64,000 nucleotides of DNA, from assembly GCA_022768285.1 (NCBI GenBank), contig JALEMJ010000001.1, forward strand, positions 109,912 to 173,911, read 5' to 3'. The position numbers were made by a program, and so were the translations under genes. Source of the DNA: Aerococcus sp. GTDB taxonomy: Bacteria > Bacillota > Bacilli > Lactobacillales > Aerococcaceae. The notes under the pieces were generated by a model. It did no database searches and was not told the DNA's origin. It saw only the letters and a list, made by a program, of their open reading frames with translations. This document shows, one piece after another, positions 8,501 through 16,279 of this stretch. Position 1 is the stretch's first letter; every line of letters begins with the position of its first letter.

Positions 8501-10926
8501 AGTATTCACAAGATAAATTCGAAGCGCTCGGAGAAGAAACTGGCGACGCGACAGTTATTAATATTGCGGATGATGCTGTGAAACCGACACAGATTGAAGT
8601 GTCTTGGGACGCCGTTGAAGATGCTGCGCGTTATGAACTCGAAGTCGACGGTGTGGTTTACACGAACTTGACGGATACGAGCTTCACACACAGTGATCTC
8701 GATTACCTCTCAGAACACTCCTACCGTGTACGTGCTGTTCGTGCAGACAACACGACAACGCCATGGTCTGAAATGGTAACAAAATCAACGCCGGATAACC
8801 CATACAAAGAAGTCATTCGTGGCTTTAATGTCAGTGTCGATCGCCCGGTCGAAGGTTCAGAACCGCTCAAGAACTTTGTCGATGGTGATGAGAATACACG
8901 TTATCACTCGAAGTGGAACCAAGAGGCTATTCCAGAAACCATGATCTTCAAGTTCAATAAGGCATGGACCTTCGATAAATTTGAATACGTACCGCGTTCG
9001 GACAAAGGTAACGGAACCATCTTAGGTGGTACGGTTGAACACAGTATGGACGGTGTTCATTGGGAACCATTCGATGCTGAAATCAACTGGGACTGGAGCG
9101 ATGGTGCTGACCGTGCTTATTTCGATCTCGGTGGCACAACCGCACAGTACCTCCGCATTACCGTCAACAAATCGGTAAACAACTTCGTGTCTGGTCAGGA
9201 AATTTACTTCCACCATGTACCAGGCGACACCGGTTTTGTGATCGGGGATATCACTGATGATGGTGCATTGAGCAATGATGATTTGACCTCATTCGGTAAC
9301 TACGCAGGTCAGATCAAAGCCGATTCTGAATTCGAAGGTTACATTGAAAAAGGTGACGTTAACCAGAACGGTGTCATCGATGCTTACGACATTTACTACG
9401 TATTAAACCAGATCGATACTAAATCACCGAAAGCTATTGAAGAAAAAGAAGGCACATTAGAATGGGTAACGAGTCAATCTTCAGCTAAGGCTGGCGATGA
9501 AATCACGGTAATCCTTCATACCGACGGACTCAAGAATATTGACGCAATCAATGCGGCATTCGATGTTGATTCCGACTTATTTGAAGTTGTCGGTGACCTG
9601 CAATTGTCCGATACGCTGAAAGGTGTGGATGAAAGTTTCTCCAGAGTTCGTACGCACACTGACGGACACAAATCAGTGAACGTGATTGTGGCTAACCGCG
9701 GCGGTAGCTTCGCACTCAACATCCCAGCTGAAGATCTTGCGACAATTACGCTCCGTGCGAAGAAAGATATCGCTGATCTCAAGATTGACGGTCGTCAGAT
9801 GATGTTAGTGGGTGTGGTTGCACCGACGCTTGATGATAATCATAAGGACGCTATTCAGGGTATCCACGTATCATCCAACCGTCCAGATCAACCGAAAGAA
9901 GAATTCAAGTACTTGGTGGACTTGGATAGCAATACGATGTACCACTCCAACTACGGGCAATCGGCATTACCAACTGAATTAGTCTTTACCTTACCGGAAG
10001 AGACAGTTCTAGACTACATTGAATATGTACCGCGTCAGGATGTCGATGGTGGTAACGGAACGATAACTGAAGCAACTGTTGAATACAGTACGGACGGTGA
10101 AAACTGGCAGAAACTCGACGATGCGATTCAATGGGATCAGAATAAACAAGTTAAGACATATGATTTCAATGGCGTGACGGCGAAATACATTCGCTTGACG
10201 GTCACTGGTTCCAAGAACAACTTCGTCTCCGGTCAGGAATTGTTCTTCTTCGGTAAACCGGTAGATGACACGACAGAGCAGCCGGGGCAGCCGCAAGAAC
10301 CAGGAGACAAACCGGATACACCAGAAGATAAACCTGGTACGCCTGAACAGCCAGATAAACCTGATAAAGATGAAACTGAGAAACCTGAAGGCGATGGTGA
10401 AATGGAAGATGACCAAAAACCTACCTGGACAGATCAAGAGATCAGCGACAAGATCCACGAACTTCAAAATCAGTTGAAGGATCTGCTGGATAAAGTTACT
10501 GAAGATGAGACGACACCGACTCCAGACATTCATATTGACTGGACAGATCCGGAGATCAGTGACGAGATCCACGAACTTCAAGAACAATTGAAAGATCTGT
10601 TAGGTAAAGTGAACGGCTTGCCATCCGGAGATACAGGCACGACGGGTGATGAGGACATCGAGGACACGATTGATGATCTCCACCATCAGATTGGTGCGCT
10701 CAAAGATCAATTGGCACACATAAATGGTGAAGCATCCGACGCGCCGATCGTTGGCCCAACAGTTGAAGCTGCAACGACGACACCAACCGGCACGCAATCC
10801 GCGATTACACCAGCTGCATCGCATACTGATACCTTGCCGCAAACAGGCATTGCGACATTAGGACTCGGCCTAGGCTTACTCTTAACGAGTGTCGGCTCGG
10901 CATTGTCATTCAAAAAACGTCATTAA
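5560..10926 (+). CDS. Cell-wall-anchored multidomain GH31 glycosidase (probable alpha-N-acetylgalactosaminidase type)
   Basis: A 1788-residue surface enzyme. Order of parts: YSIRK-type signal peptide (FGLRKFSFGVASV, residues 1-50); acidic linker to about 145; GH31 N-terminal beta domain, catalytic barrel and C-terminal beta domains to about 1000; fibronectin-III-like (1006-1080); CBM32/F5-8C-like (1083-1225); dockerin with two calcium loops (GDITDDGALSNDD from 1228 and GDVNQNGVIDAYD); cohesin-like (1298-1425); second CBM32-like (1430-1566); Pro/Glu linker; three coiled-coil repeats; sortase signal LPQTG, membrane helix and KKRH tail. DVAWVGNGYSFG (Asp549, likely nucleophile) and GSDMDG (Asp631/Asp633, likely acid/base region) resemble the subgroup containing Enterococcus alpha-N-acetylgalactosaminidase. 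A mucin O-glycan target is inferred. GAAGGG precedes the ATG. Confidence 0.88.
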   Translation: MVSKRNRQLIAQKALNKRQTFGLRKFSFGVASVALSSFLITGVAPSVSAAEETAGATSELVPESSEDAELEATGESNGQESEPEVEGTEPSEEEQPVTEKEPEAEGETSKVVPRAVEEEKETPKDQDKEASGKEEQQVDPNRLGGIQKVQQVADNQFEIEYTTGQKAHMDFYDDNIVRYYIDPTGKFQDVPTPRDPERPAHIAAAPLEKYDTIKVELAETEQNVQMATDAIAVELDKKKGTLKLINKETGEVVLEEVEPMYIGQGNNVHTTQYLKSNADSQYFGGGTQNGRFTHKGQSINIKNENNWTDGGVASPNPFYWSTDGYGVLRNTFSEGKYDFEKTASDEVQTTHNERRFDAFYFVGDKPADIIKSYYEITGAPVVLPEFAHYEGHLNAYNRDYWVPVAQGTSGAVYFEEKGGWYKEYQPDAFNKLSEEQKKGAFRETLNGEPEDGNFPFTARAVVLRYKEHDMPLGWILVNDGYGAGYGQTGSLEGNIQNLAEFSKWAQQYGVQTGLWTQSDLKPIEGIDPLLQRDLIAEVRDALVRVLKTDVAWVGNGYSFGLNGTEDAKEIMAQYGDDARPFIITLDGWGGTQRNGGIWTGDQYGGNWEYIRFHIPTYIGTGLSGQPNMGSDMDGIFSGANPIVNTRDYQWKAFTTLQLNMDGWGYNPKNPFAFDQSTTDLNRSYLKLKSMLVPFAYSLSHEALDGMPPIRAMFLDFPDEAINYTKDVQYQYMYGDSLLVAPIYEATDKSDAKGNDVRNGIVLPAGEKWIDIYTGDVYEGGQVLNNYDAPIWKLPVFVRQGAIIPLNNPNNNVTEIDRTTRTVEFYPGKDASFTLVEDDGVTNAYKDGAVAMTEITSTTSEDGTVTLTIGKTDSHYDGYDDVKNKKAQFNVNMTSEPSSVKLLVGGKEVELKRVDSREAYEEAIKNGESVYFYEAEPNLNQFSTEGSDFYGKDLIKNPVLHVMTTAFDTTTADAQLIIEGYEYSQDKFEALGEETGDATVINIADDAVKPTQIEVSWDAVEDAARYELEVDGVVYTNLTDTSFTHSDLDYLSEHSYRVRAVRADNTTTPWSEMVTKSTPDNPYKEVIRGFNVSVDRPVEGSEPLKNFVDGDENTRYHSKWNQEAIPETMIFKFNKAWTFDKFEYVPRSDKGNGTILGGTVEHSMDGVHWEPFDAEINWDWSDGADRAYFDLGGTTAQYLRITVNKSVNNFVSGQEIYFHHVPGDTGFVIGDITDDGALSNDDLTSFGNYAGQIKADSEFEGYIEKGDVNQNGVIDAYDIYYVLNQIDTKSPKAIEEKEGTLEWVTSQSSAKAGDEITVILHTDGLKNIDAINAAFDVDSDLFEVVGDLQLSDTLKGVDESFSRVRTHTDGHKSVNVIVANRGGSFALNIPAEDLATITLRAKKDIADLKIDGRQMMLVGVVAPTLDDNHKDAIQGIHVSSNRPDQPKEEFKYLVDLDSNTMYHSNYGQSALPTELVFTLPEETVLDYIEYVPRQDVDGGNGTITEATVEYSTDGENWQKLDDAIQWDQNKQVKTYDFNGVTAKYIRLTVTGSKNNFVSGQELFFFGKPVDDTTEQPGQPQEPGDKPDTPEDKPGTPEQPDKPDKDETEKPEGDGEMEDDQKPTWTDQEISDKIHELQNQLKDLLDKVTEDETTPTPDIHIDWTDPEISDEIHELQEQLKDLLGKVNGLPSGDTGTTGDEDIEDTIDDLHHQIGALKDQLAHINGEASDAPIVGPTVEAATTTPTGTQSAITPAASHTDTLPQTGIATLGLGLGLLLTSVGSALSFKKRH

Positions 10927-10963
10927 TAATCGTTTAAATCGTTAATGTGTTAGCGTTAGAAGG

Positions 10964-10997
10964 CACAGTGATGTGAAAACATCGCTGTGTTTTTTTA
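10964..10997 (+). terminator. Intrinsic terminator of the GH31 gene
   Basis: CACAGTGATGT (10964-10974), GAAA loop, ACATCGCTGTG (10979-10989), then eight T. A strong hairpin that makes the GH31 gene monocistronic. Confidence 0.92.
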
Positions 10998-11029
10998 TTT
11001 CTTAAGATTACGTTAATATTGCACAATTG

Positions 11030-11058
11030 TTACAAAAAGATTTCGTGTGTGTTATTAT
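11030..11058 (+). promoter_or_regulatory. Promoter of the secreted-protein gene
   Basis: TTACAA (11030-11035), 17-base spacer, TATTAT (11053-11058). Confidence 0.6.
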
Positions 11059-11090
11059 AAAGGTGAAGAAAAGGGAGAGGGGCCATCGAC

Positions 11091-11780
11091 ATGAGAACGA
11101 CAACGAAATTAATCACAGGTGGTTTAACCGTATTAACGATGAGTACACTCTTAGTCGGGCATGCGGCAACAGCCACGCCGAACGATGCACCGATATATCA
11201 CGATGCGAAAGTACAGCAAGTCTCCACAACAAAATCAACACCGAAAGTTTCGAATAACACACAGGTCACTGATTCAGAAACAGAGCCAGCACCAAAGATT
11301 GTGGCTAATCAATCAGTAGGTGCGCCGGTAACTGACACGTCGCATGCGGCTGGAGCGGAAGTGGGTACTGGTCAAGCGACACCGGTTGCTGACGAGCAGG
11401 CGGTTGAATCAGAAGTACCTAGTCAAACAGCCGGTGATACTGATACGTCGGTAACAGGTGAAACACTGGTAACAGCAGTAGATACGGCTACAAATAGTGA
11501 AGCAGCAGCGGAATCAGAAGTTACGCAGCCAGAAACAAATCCGGTAGAACTAGGAAATGCGATTTTTGCGGCTCGTATCCGTCCTGTACGTTATGCGAAT
11601 GAAGGTGGATTGTACACGATTATTGATCAAAAAGATGCGGATACCATTCAGATTGAAGTGCGTCAGGATAACCCGGATGGCACGATCAGCAACCTGCGTG
11701 GGATGTTTTACTACCATCCATCGACCGATCAGATCGAAGAGACACATATTATTGACGGGACCATTCATCCCTTCGAATAA
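11091..11780 (+). CDS. Secreted protein of unknown function
   Basis: A 229-residue protein. It has an N-terminal signal peptide (basic MRTTTK, hydrophobic core, likely cleavage after HAATA near residue 29) and a low-complexity Thr/Ala/Glu/Val linker to about residue 150. A compact C-terminal region of about 75 residues follows, beginning ELGNAIFAARIRPVRYA and ending DGTIHPFE, with alternating polar/hydrophobic beta-like pattern. There is no LPXTG, lipobox or binding repeat, so it is probably released. AGGGAGAGG precedes the ATG at a normal distance. It has its own promoter and terminator, immediately after the surface glycosidase, but nothing ties their functions. I do not recognise the C-terminal domain. 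Confidence 0.7.
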   Translation: MRTTTKLITGGLTVLTMSTLLVGHAATATPNDAPIYHDAKVQQVSTTKSTPKVSNNTQVTDSETEPAPKIVANQSVGAPVTDTSHAAGAEVGTGQATPVADEQAVESEVPSQTAGDTDTSVTGETLVTAVDTATNSEAAAESEVTQPETNPVELGNAIFAARIRPVRYANEGGLYTIIDQKDADTIQIEVRQDNPDGTISNLRGMFYYHPSTDQIEETHIIDGTIHPFE

Positions 11781-11810
11781 ACTATGATAGGATGAACATA
11801 GAAACTGACG

Positions 11811-11842
11811 AAATCGCTACTGATCGACAGTGGCGATTTTTT
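11811..11842 (+). terminator. Intrinsic terminator
   Basis: AAATCGCTACTG (11811-11822) pairs with CAGTGGCGATTT (11828-11839) with one wobble, followed by seven T. Confidence 0.88.
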
Positions 11843-11862
11843 TAGAATAGCGAGGGATGGGT

Positions 11863-12549
11863 ATGGAGATACAACCGATTGCGCATATCGAAACGCCGTT
11901 TAAGGAGAAATTCGGCATTCCGAGACAGGGCGCAGTGATTCAGAATGTCAAAGGACGCATTGTGTTCACCCCGGAATATCGCGATGACGCTTACCACAAA
12001 GGCATTCAGCAATTCGAACGCTTGTGGTTAATTTGGGGATTCTCATTAGTGGATGCAACAAATACTAAAGCAACGGTACGTCCTCCACGACTCGGTGGCA
12101 ATGAGAAGGTCGGCGTCTTTGCGTCGCGCTCACCGTTTCGACCGAATCGGCTCGGCATGACGTGTGTGACACTTGAAGCTATTGTGCATGATGAGCGTGA
12201 AGGTGATGTCCTCATCGTCTCAGGTGTCGATCAGGTCGATGGCACACCGATATACGATATCAAGCCGTATTCACCGGAAGCAGATGCGTTTCCCGATGCG
12301 AATGCGGGTTTCATTACATCGGTACCTTTTCAACAATTGGATGTACGGATTCGAGAGGCTAGCACGATGAATCTGTTGTCTGCCGAGGAACAGAAAGAGC
12401 TGCTTGCGATTTTAGCCAGTGACCCCCGTCCCGCGGTGCAGCGCGCGAACAAGCGCCATTTCGGCATGCGCTATAAAGATTTTAATGTGCTATTTGAGGT
12501 TTATGACGGGACACTGACAATTACAGGGATTGAAGCGCAAAATCATTAA
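11863..12549 (+). CDS. trmO: tRNA (N6-threonylcarbamoyladenosine37-N6)-methyltransferase TrmO
   Basis: A 228-residue protein of the TsaA/YaeB/TrmO family, which methylates t6A37 of some ANN-decoding tRNAs using SAM. Family stretches are IAHIETPFKEKFGIPRQ at the N terminus, PRLGGNEKVGVFASRSPFRP in the SAM-binding barrel, NRLGMTCVTLE and VDGTPIYDIKPY. The C-terminal domain has DPRPAVQRANKRHFGM. I chose the ATG at 11863 because GAGGG lies 7 bases upstream; the in-frame ATG at 11857 directly abuts it. It leads a short run with lemA and the DUF2207 gene, 13 bases away, but the functions are not known to be linked. Confidence 0.9.
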   Translation: MEIQPIAHIETPFKEKFGIPRQGAVIQNVKGRIVFTPEYRDDAYHKGIQQFERLWLIWGFSLVDATNTKATVRPPRLGGNEKVGVFASRSPFRPNRLGMTCVTLEAIVHDEREGDVLIVSGVDQVDGTPIYDIKPYSPEADAFPDANAGFITSVPFQQLDVRIREASTMNLLSAEEQKELLAILASDPRPAVQRANKRHFGMRYKDFNVLFEVYDGTLTITGIEAQNH

Positions 12550-12562
12550 GGAGGCTAACATT

Positions 12563-13114
12563 ATGGGCTGGTTAATTTTAGGAATTATTATCGCAATCAT
12601 TATTGGATTAATCATCTGGGGCGTACGCACCTATAACAAGCTGATCGGCTTGCAGGAACGTGTCGCCAACAGTATGGCGCAGATCGCCGCGCAGGTGGAA
12701 TCACGTTGGGATGCGCTGACGAATTTAATTCAAGCGACTAAACAGTACCAAACACACGAATATCAAACGTTAATGGAAATCGTGAGAGGACGCTCAGGCA
12801 TCACAAAGGATGCTTCCGCAACGGATGTTGAGCAGGACAGTGCAACTTTTGAGCGCGCCATGCGACAACTCAATATTGTGGCTGAACAATACCCTGATCT
12901 CAAAGCGTCGAATGTTTACCACGATACGATGCAGAGCGTCAACCAATACGAAAATAACGTCCGTCAGGCGCGCATGGTCTATAACGATACCGTGACACGC
13001 TACAATCGTATGATTAAAGTCTTCCCGAATTCGCTAATTGCAGGAATGACAGGTTTTAGCGAAAAAGAATACTTTGAAAATACAGCGTCTAAGCAGGAAA
13101 TGCCGCAGTGGTAG
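12563..13114 (+). CDS. lemA: LemA family protein
   Basis: A 183-residue protein with one N-terminal membrane helix (GWLILGIIIAIIIGLIIWGV). A helical domain follows with the family signature YNKLIGLQERVANSMAQIA and the C-terminal motif ARMVYNDTVTRYNRMIKVFPNSLIA. LemA proteins sit in the membrane with a short outside N terminus; their biochemical role is unsettled. AAGGAGG lies 9 bases before the ATG at 12563, so earlier in-frame starts inside trmO were rejected. The next gene, 26 bases on, is DUF2207, a pairing seen in many bacteria, which suggests a shared envelope function. Confidence 0.9.
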   Translation: MGWLILGIIIAIIIGLIIWGVRTYNKLIGLQERVANSMAQIAAQVESRWDALTNLIQATKQYQTHEYQTLMEIVRGRSGITKDASATDVEQDSATFERAMRQLNIVAEQYPDLKASNVYHDTMQSVNQYENNVRQARMVYNDTVTRYNRMIKVFPNSLIAGMTGFSEKEYFENTASKQEMPQW

Positions 13115-13140
13115 GGCTTCGATGAAAGGAGGTCATTACT

Positions 13141-14961
13141 ATGACATCGCATAGTGTGCGATTGAAACGCGCGTGCTGGCTAGTACTTGGCGTGATAATG
13201 CTCGCAATCAGTTTTCCACTGCAGGTACTCGCCGCTGTCGATCAAACGATTCATTCAATCGACGTTTCTGTGGCATTAGCGGATGATGGTAGTGCACAGA
13301 TTACCGAGCGTTGGCGAATGACAGTCAATGAGGGCACTGAAATCTATAAAACGCTCGAATTACCATCGGGCGAGACATTATTCGATTACACGGTCAGCAT
13401 GGATGGCCAGCCCTTAACGCATGTAGATGATTGGGATGTGGATGCTGATTTTGAAGACAAGCAGGGCACGTATGGTCGTAATGATGATGAGTTGAACTGG
13501 GGAATTACAGCGTATGGTGATCACACATACGAGCTTCGCTATACCATCAAGCCATTTGTGATGGAGACCACCAGCAAAGATCAGATGATTTTCTGGCAGT
13601 TCATTAACGAAGGACTTGCAGTTCCACCACAACATTTCACAATTCATATTTCTTCACCGCAGCATTCGCTGCTGGCAAAGGATGGCTATCGCGTTTGGGG
13701 GTTCGGTTTCAATGGTGAGACCCAGTTCACAGATGGTGCGATCACCGCTGAGACTACTAAACCCATGCGCGAGGACGGCAAAGGGGTGCTTTTAATTAAG
13801 ATTCCTGCAGGCACATTTACGGAACCACTCGCAATGGATCGCTCTTTCGATGACTATGTCGAGGGCGCATTTGCTGGGAGTAGTTATAACATGGCTGACT
13901 ACGAAGAAGGAAAGACCGTCAGCGATGGTGGCGAAATGCGCCAATCACAGGCTGATGAGCGCACGGATAAGTTTATCGGCTGGGGACTCGTCGGTTTATT
14001 TGGAACGCTCGGACTTGGTGCTATCTGGGGATTGTGGCATTGGTATAAACAGCATCGTGCTCGCCAGAAGTATTACCCAACCTTAAAAAAAGCAGCCAAA
14101 CAGCAAGCAGGAACCTACTACCGTGATTTGCCCATGCCTGAGGTCTACGATGGTTACCCATTTCTAAAAGATTTAGCCGTCGACCAGCTCGAAGCAAATT
14201 ATTTCCTTGTCGGTATCCTCGAACTCGCCAAAGACGATTACATCATGAACGAACGCGATGCACACAATCAGTCGCTATTGTTTCTTAACAGTGATAAACA
14301 AGCACCGCGCGGACCGGTGTACGAGCTGTGGGCATTTCTCGATGATGCGATTCATGCTTATCCGAAAAATGACGGTAACTATATCACCCAGAAACAGCTC
14401 AAAAAATACATTAAACGGCACTATACTGGGTTGAAGGACTATCTTGAGGAAGTTAAGCGTACGGGCAGTCGGCATCTTCGTGAAGAAAATTTGCGCGCCA
14501 CGCGTCAAAAAGTCCGTTCAGCGGACGATCCCGATTTAGCACGTGCAAATGTAAATATCCCAGCACCACTGAATCATGAAGGACTCGCAGTTCGTGATCA
14601 TTGGGTGCAGTTCTACAATTACCTGCAGGACTTCTCCTTACTCAGTGAGCGTGAAATCAATGAAGTCAAACTCTGGGATCAATTATTGATCTATGGAGCA
14701 GCGCTCGGTATTGCTGAGGAAGTTGCCAAGGAGTTCCAGCATGTCATGCCTGATCATGTCTCTGATGTGCAATTAGCAGGAAATAGTCCAACCTTTACCT
14801 TTGCGGATTACTATATCTGGTCATCCGTGATGAATAGCAGCTATCAGGCAGTAGCTGTTTCCCAAATTTCGGCAGCATCGAGTGGTGGTTTCGGTGGTGG
14901 CACTAGCTTTGGCGGCGGTGGCGGATCTTTCGGCGGTGGCGCTGGTGGTGGCGCACGATAA
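13141..14961 (+). CDS. DUF2207 membrane protein with glycine-rich C terminus
   Basis: A 606-residue protein. A signal peptide/membrane anchor (residues 1-32) is followed by an extracellular beta-rich DUF2207 domain (IHSIDVSVALADDGSAQITERW onward, to about 265). Next come a central membrane helix near 280-300 (GWGLVGLFGTLGLGAIWGLW), a cytoplasmic region with DYIMNERD and GAALGIAEEVAKEF, and a Gly/Ser/Phe-rich tail (SSGGFGGGTSFGGGGG type). This order, tail included, is typical of DUF2207 proteins encoded beside LemA. AAGGAGG precedes the ATG. Function is unknown; a role with LemA in the envelope is inferred from context only. The tail's minus-strand shadow is proline rich and is not a gene. Confidence 0.85.
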   Translation: MTSHSVRLKRACWLVLGVIMLAISFPLQVLAAVDQTIHSIDVSVALADDGSAQITERWRMTVNEGTEIYKTLELPSGETLFDYTVSMDGQPLTHVDDWDVDADFEDKQGTYGRNDDELNWGITAYGDHTYELRYTIKPFVMETTSKDQMIFWQFINEGLAVPPQHFTIHISSPQHSLLAKDGYRVWGFGFNGETQFTDGAITAETTKPMREDGKGVLLIKIPAGTFTEPLAMDRSFDDYVEGAFAGSSYNMADYEEGKTVSDGGEMRQSQADERTDKFIGWGLVGLFGTLGLGAIWGLWHWYKQHRARQKYYPTLKKAAKQQAGTYYRDLPMPEVYDGYPFLKDLAVDQLEANYFLVGILELAKDDYIMNERDAHNQSLLFLNSDKQAPRGPVYELWAFLDDAIHAYPKNDGNYITQKQLKKYIKRHYTGLKDYLEEVKRTGSRHLREENLRATRQKVRSADDPDLARANVNIPAPLNHEGLAVRDHWVQFYNYLQDFSLLSEREINEVKLWDQLLIYGAALGIAEEVAKEFQHVMPDHVSDVQLAGNSPTFTFADYYIWSSVMNSSYQAVAVSQISAASSGGFGGGTSFGGGGGSFGGGAGGGAR

Positions 14962-15111
14962 CTTTGAATAAAAATCAAGATTAAGTTGAAAATATGAGCA
15001 ATGGCAGTAGCCAAAGCGACAACAATAACTGATTCTTCTTTCAAAGTAGCAGACCAGTCCCAACTGAAAAACCTACGTATTTTGTTGCAAGTCAGTTCAG
15101 AATTTAACTTA
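14962..15111. other. Non-coding gap, nothing recognised
   Basis: About 150 bases after the DUF2207 gene without a supported gene. A minus-strand frame here encodes a hydrophobic stretch but runs on into the antisense of the Gly-rich tail and has no ribosome binding site. The gap continues into the surface-protein relic. Confidence 0.4.
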
Positions 15112-15180
15112 CTGCCAACCGATTTATAGTGTTTCTTGAGCAGTTTCGGTGCAGGAATGGCATTGGAGAAGCGTCATTAA
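15112..15180 (+). pseudogene. Relic of an LPXTG cell-wall-anchored protein C terminus
   Basis: One frame reads LPTDL, a TAG stop, then CFLSSFGAGMALEKRH and TAA. The order (LPxT-like motif, hydrophobic small-residue segment, basic KRH end) copies the sorting signal of the GH31 protein (LPQTG ... SVGSALSFKKRH). The frame has a stop, the LPXTG motif is damaged and the membrane segment is too short. No longer reading frame precedes it. A terminator-like hairpin lies 60 bases on. I read it as the decayed 3' end of a lost surface-protein gene. Confidence 0.45.
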
Positions 15181-15242
15181 GCTATGAGATGAACATGTAA
15201 CATGTCATACGTTACATCTCTAAGATAATCTCCATAAAAACT

Positions 15243-15293
15243 AAGATTCCACATTGTTAAGCCACACGATGTGGGATCTTTTATGTTTTTTAA
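15243..15293 (+). terminator. Terminator hairpin, probably left over from the lost surface-protein gene
   Basis: AAGATTCCACAT (15243-15254) pairs with ATGTGGGATCTT (15269-15280), followed by TTTATGTTTTTT. No intact gene ends here, so it may serve the DUF2207 transcript or be a remnant. Confidence 0.65.
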
Positions 15294-15351
15294 TCAATAA
15301 TGCATAGAAAATCTGATAGAATGGGGAGTAACTAAATTGAGGAGGACGTTT

Positions 15352-16218
15352 ATGACATCAAGAACAATTGACTGGTTACTTCGTGTCGTGAAAGGGGCAT
15401 TAATTGGTATCGGTGGTATCTTGCCAGGTTTATCTGGCGGGGTGCTTGCGGTCATCTTCGGGATTTACGACCGCATCCTAGCATTTTTCAGTCACATTAC
15501 GCAGGACTTTATGAAAAATGTATGGTACTTTACACCAGTCGGTATCGGCTTCGTACTGGGGATTATCATATTCTCATTCTTTGTGGAGAAAGCATTCGGC
15601 GCTTATGAAGGACTATTTACATGTTTGTTTATTGGCTTTGTGGCAGGGACATTCCCATCACTTTTGAAACAAGCAGGAAAAGAAGGCCGTCAGACGAGTG
15701 ACTGGGTGATGATGGCAGGGAGTGCCGTCGTTCTATTTTTATTGATGGTATTCGGCAATTCCATTTTTGGTAATTTAACGCCTAGTTTCCTTGTCTGGAT
15801 GTTGTCGGGTGCATTAATTGGATTGGGCGTGATTGTGCCGGGTATGAGTCCTTCGAATTTCTTAATTTACTTGGGTTTATATGAACCAATGTCGGCAGGA
15901 ATCAGCCATTTTGATTTTTCGGTAATCATTCCACTGACGCTCGGTGCAGTGCTTTGTGTGCTGTTGTTAGCGCGTGTAGCGTTTATTTTGATGCAGAAGT
16001 TTTATTCAAAGATGTATCACTTTATTCTGGGGACAGTCATCGGTTCATCGTTGGCTATTTTTCCAACAGTGGTCTTCCCGGCATTTTCAGCAGAAGGACT
16101 CAGCGATATGGGCTTATCTTTCCTACCAGCGTTATTACTTGCGATTATAATGTTCATTTCGGGCACACTGTTCTCCTTATGGTTCAGTAAAATCGAAGCG
16201 AAATACAGTCAAGATTAA
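15352..16218 (+). CDS. DUF368 membrane protein (PopT-type undecaprenyl-phosphate translocase)
   Basis: A 288-residue polytopic membrane protein with the duplicated DUF368 signature. GALIGIGGILPGLSGGVLAV is near the N terminus, and GALIGLGVIVPGMSPSNFL is the matching loop in the second half. About eight to nine hydrophobic segments are visible. DUF368 proteins (PopT) have been shown to recycle undecaprenyl phosphate, the lipid carrier for wall polymers, across the membrane. GAGGAGG lies 7 bases before the ATG at 15352; an in-frame TTG at 15337 overlaps that site. It is transcribed alone and ends at a bidirectional terminator. Confidence 0.85.
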   Translation: MTSRTIDWLLRVVKGALIGIGGILPGLSGGVLAVIFGIYDRILAFFSHITQDFMKNVWYFTPVGIGFVLGIIIFSFFVEKAFGAYEGLFTCLFIGFVAGTFPSLLKQAGKEGRQTSDWVMMAGSAVVLFLLMVFGNSIFGNLTPSFLVWMLSGALIGLGVIVPGMSPSNFLIYLGLYEPMSAGISHFDFSVIIPLTLGAVLCVLLLARVAFILMQKFYSKMYHFILGTVIGSSLAIFPTVVFPAFSAEGLSDMGLSFLPALLLAIIMFISGTLFSLWFSKIEAKYSQD

Positions 16219-16227
16219 TCAGTAACT

Positions 16228-16261
16228 AAAAAAGCGTTCGGAATTTTTCCGAACGCTTTTC
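16228..16261. terminator. Bidirectional intrinsic terminator
   Basis: GCGTTCGG (16234-16241) pairs with CCGAACGC (16249-16256), flanked by A- and T-runs. It serves the convergent DUF368 gene and ABC transporter operon. Confidence 0.9.
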
Positions 16262-16279
16262 GCATATTTAAGAATAATT

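Noticed and set aside
10009..10587. 192-codon minus-strand frame inside the GH31 gene
   Set aside because: It is a shadow of the CBM32/linker coding sequence, without a ribosome binding site or recognisable domain.
14844..15044. Minus-strand frame with a hydrophobic start and a Pro-rich tail
   Set aside because: The Pro-rich part is the antisense of the DUF2207 Gly-rich tail, there is no ribosome binding site, and the frame only opens because of that repeat composition.
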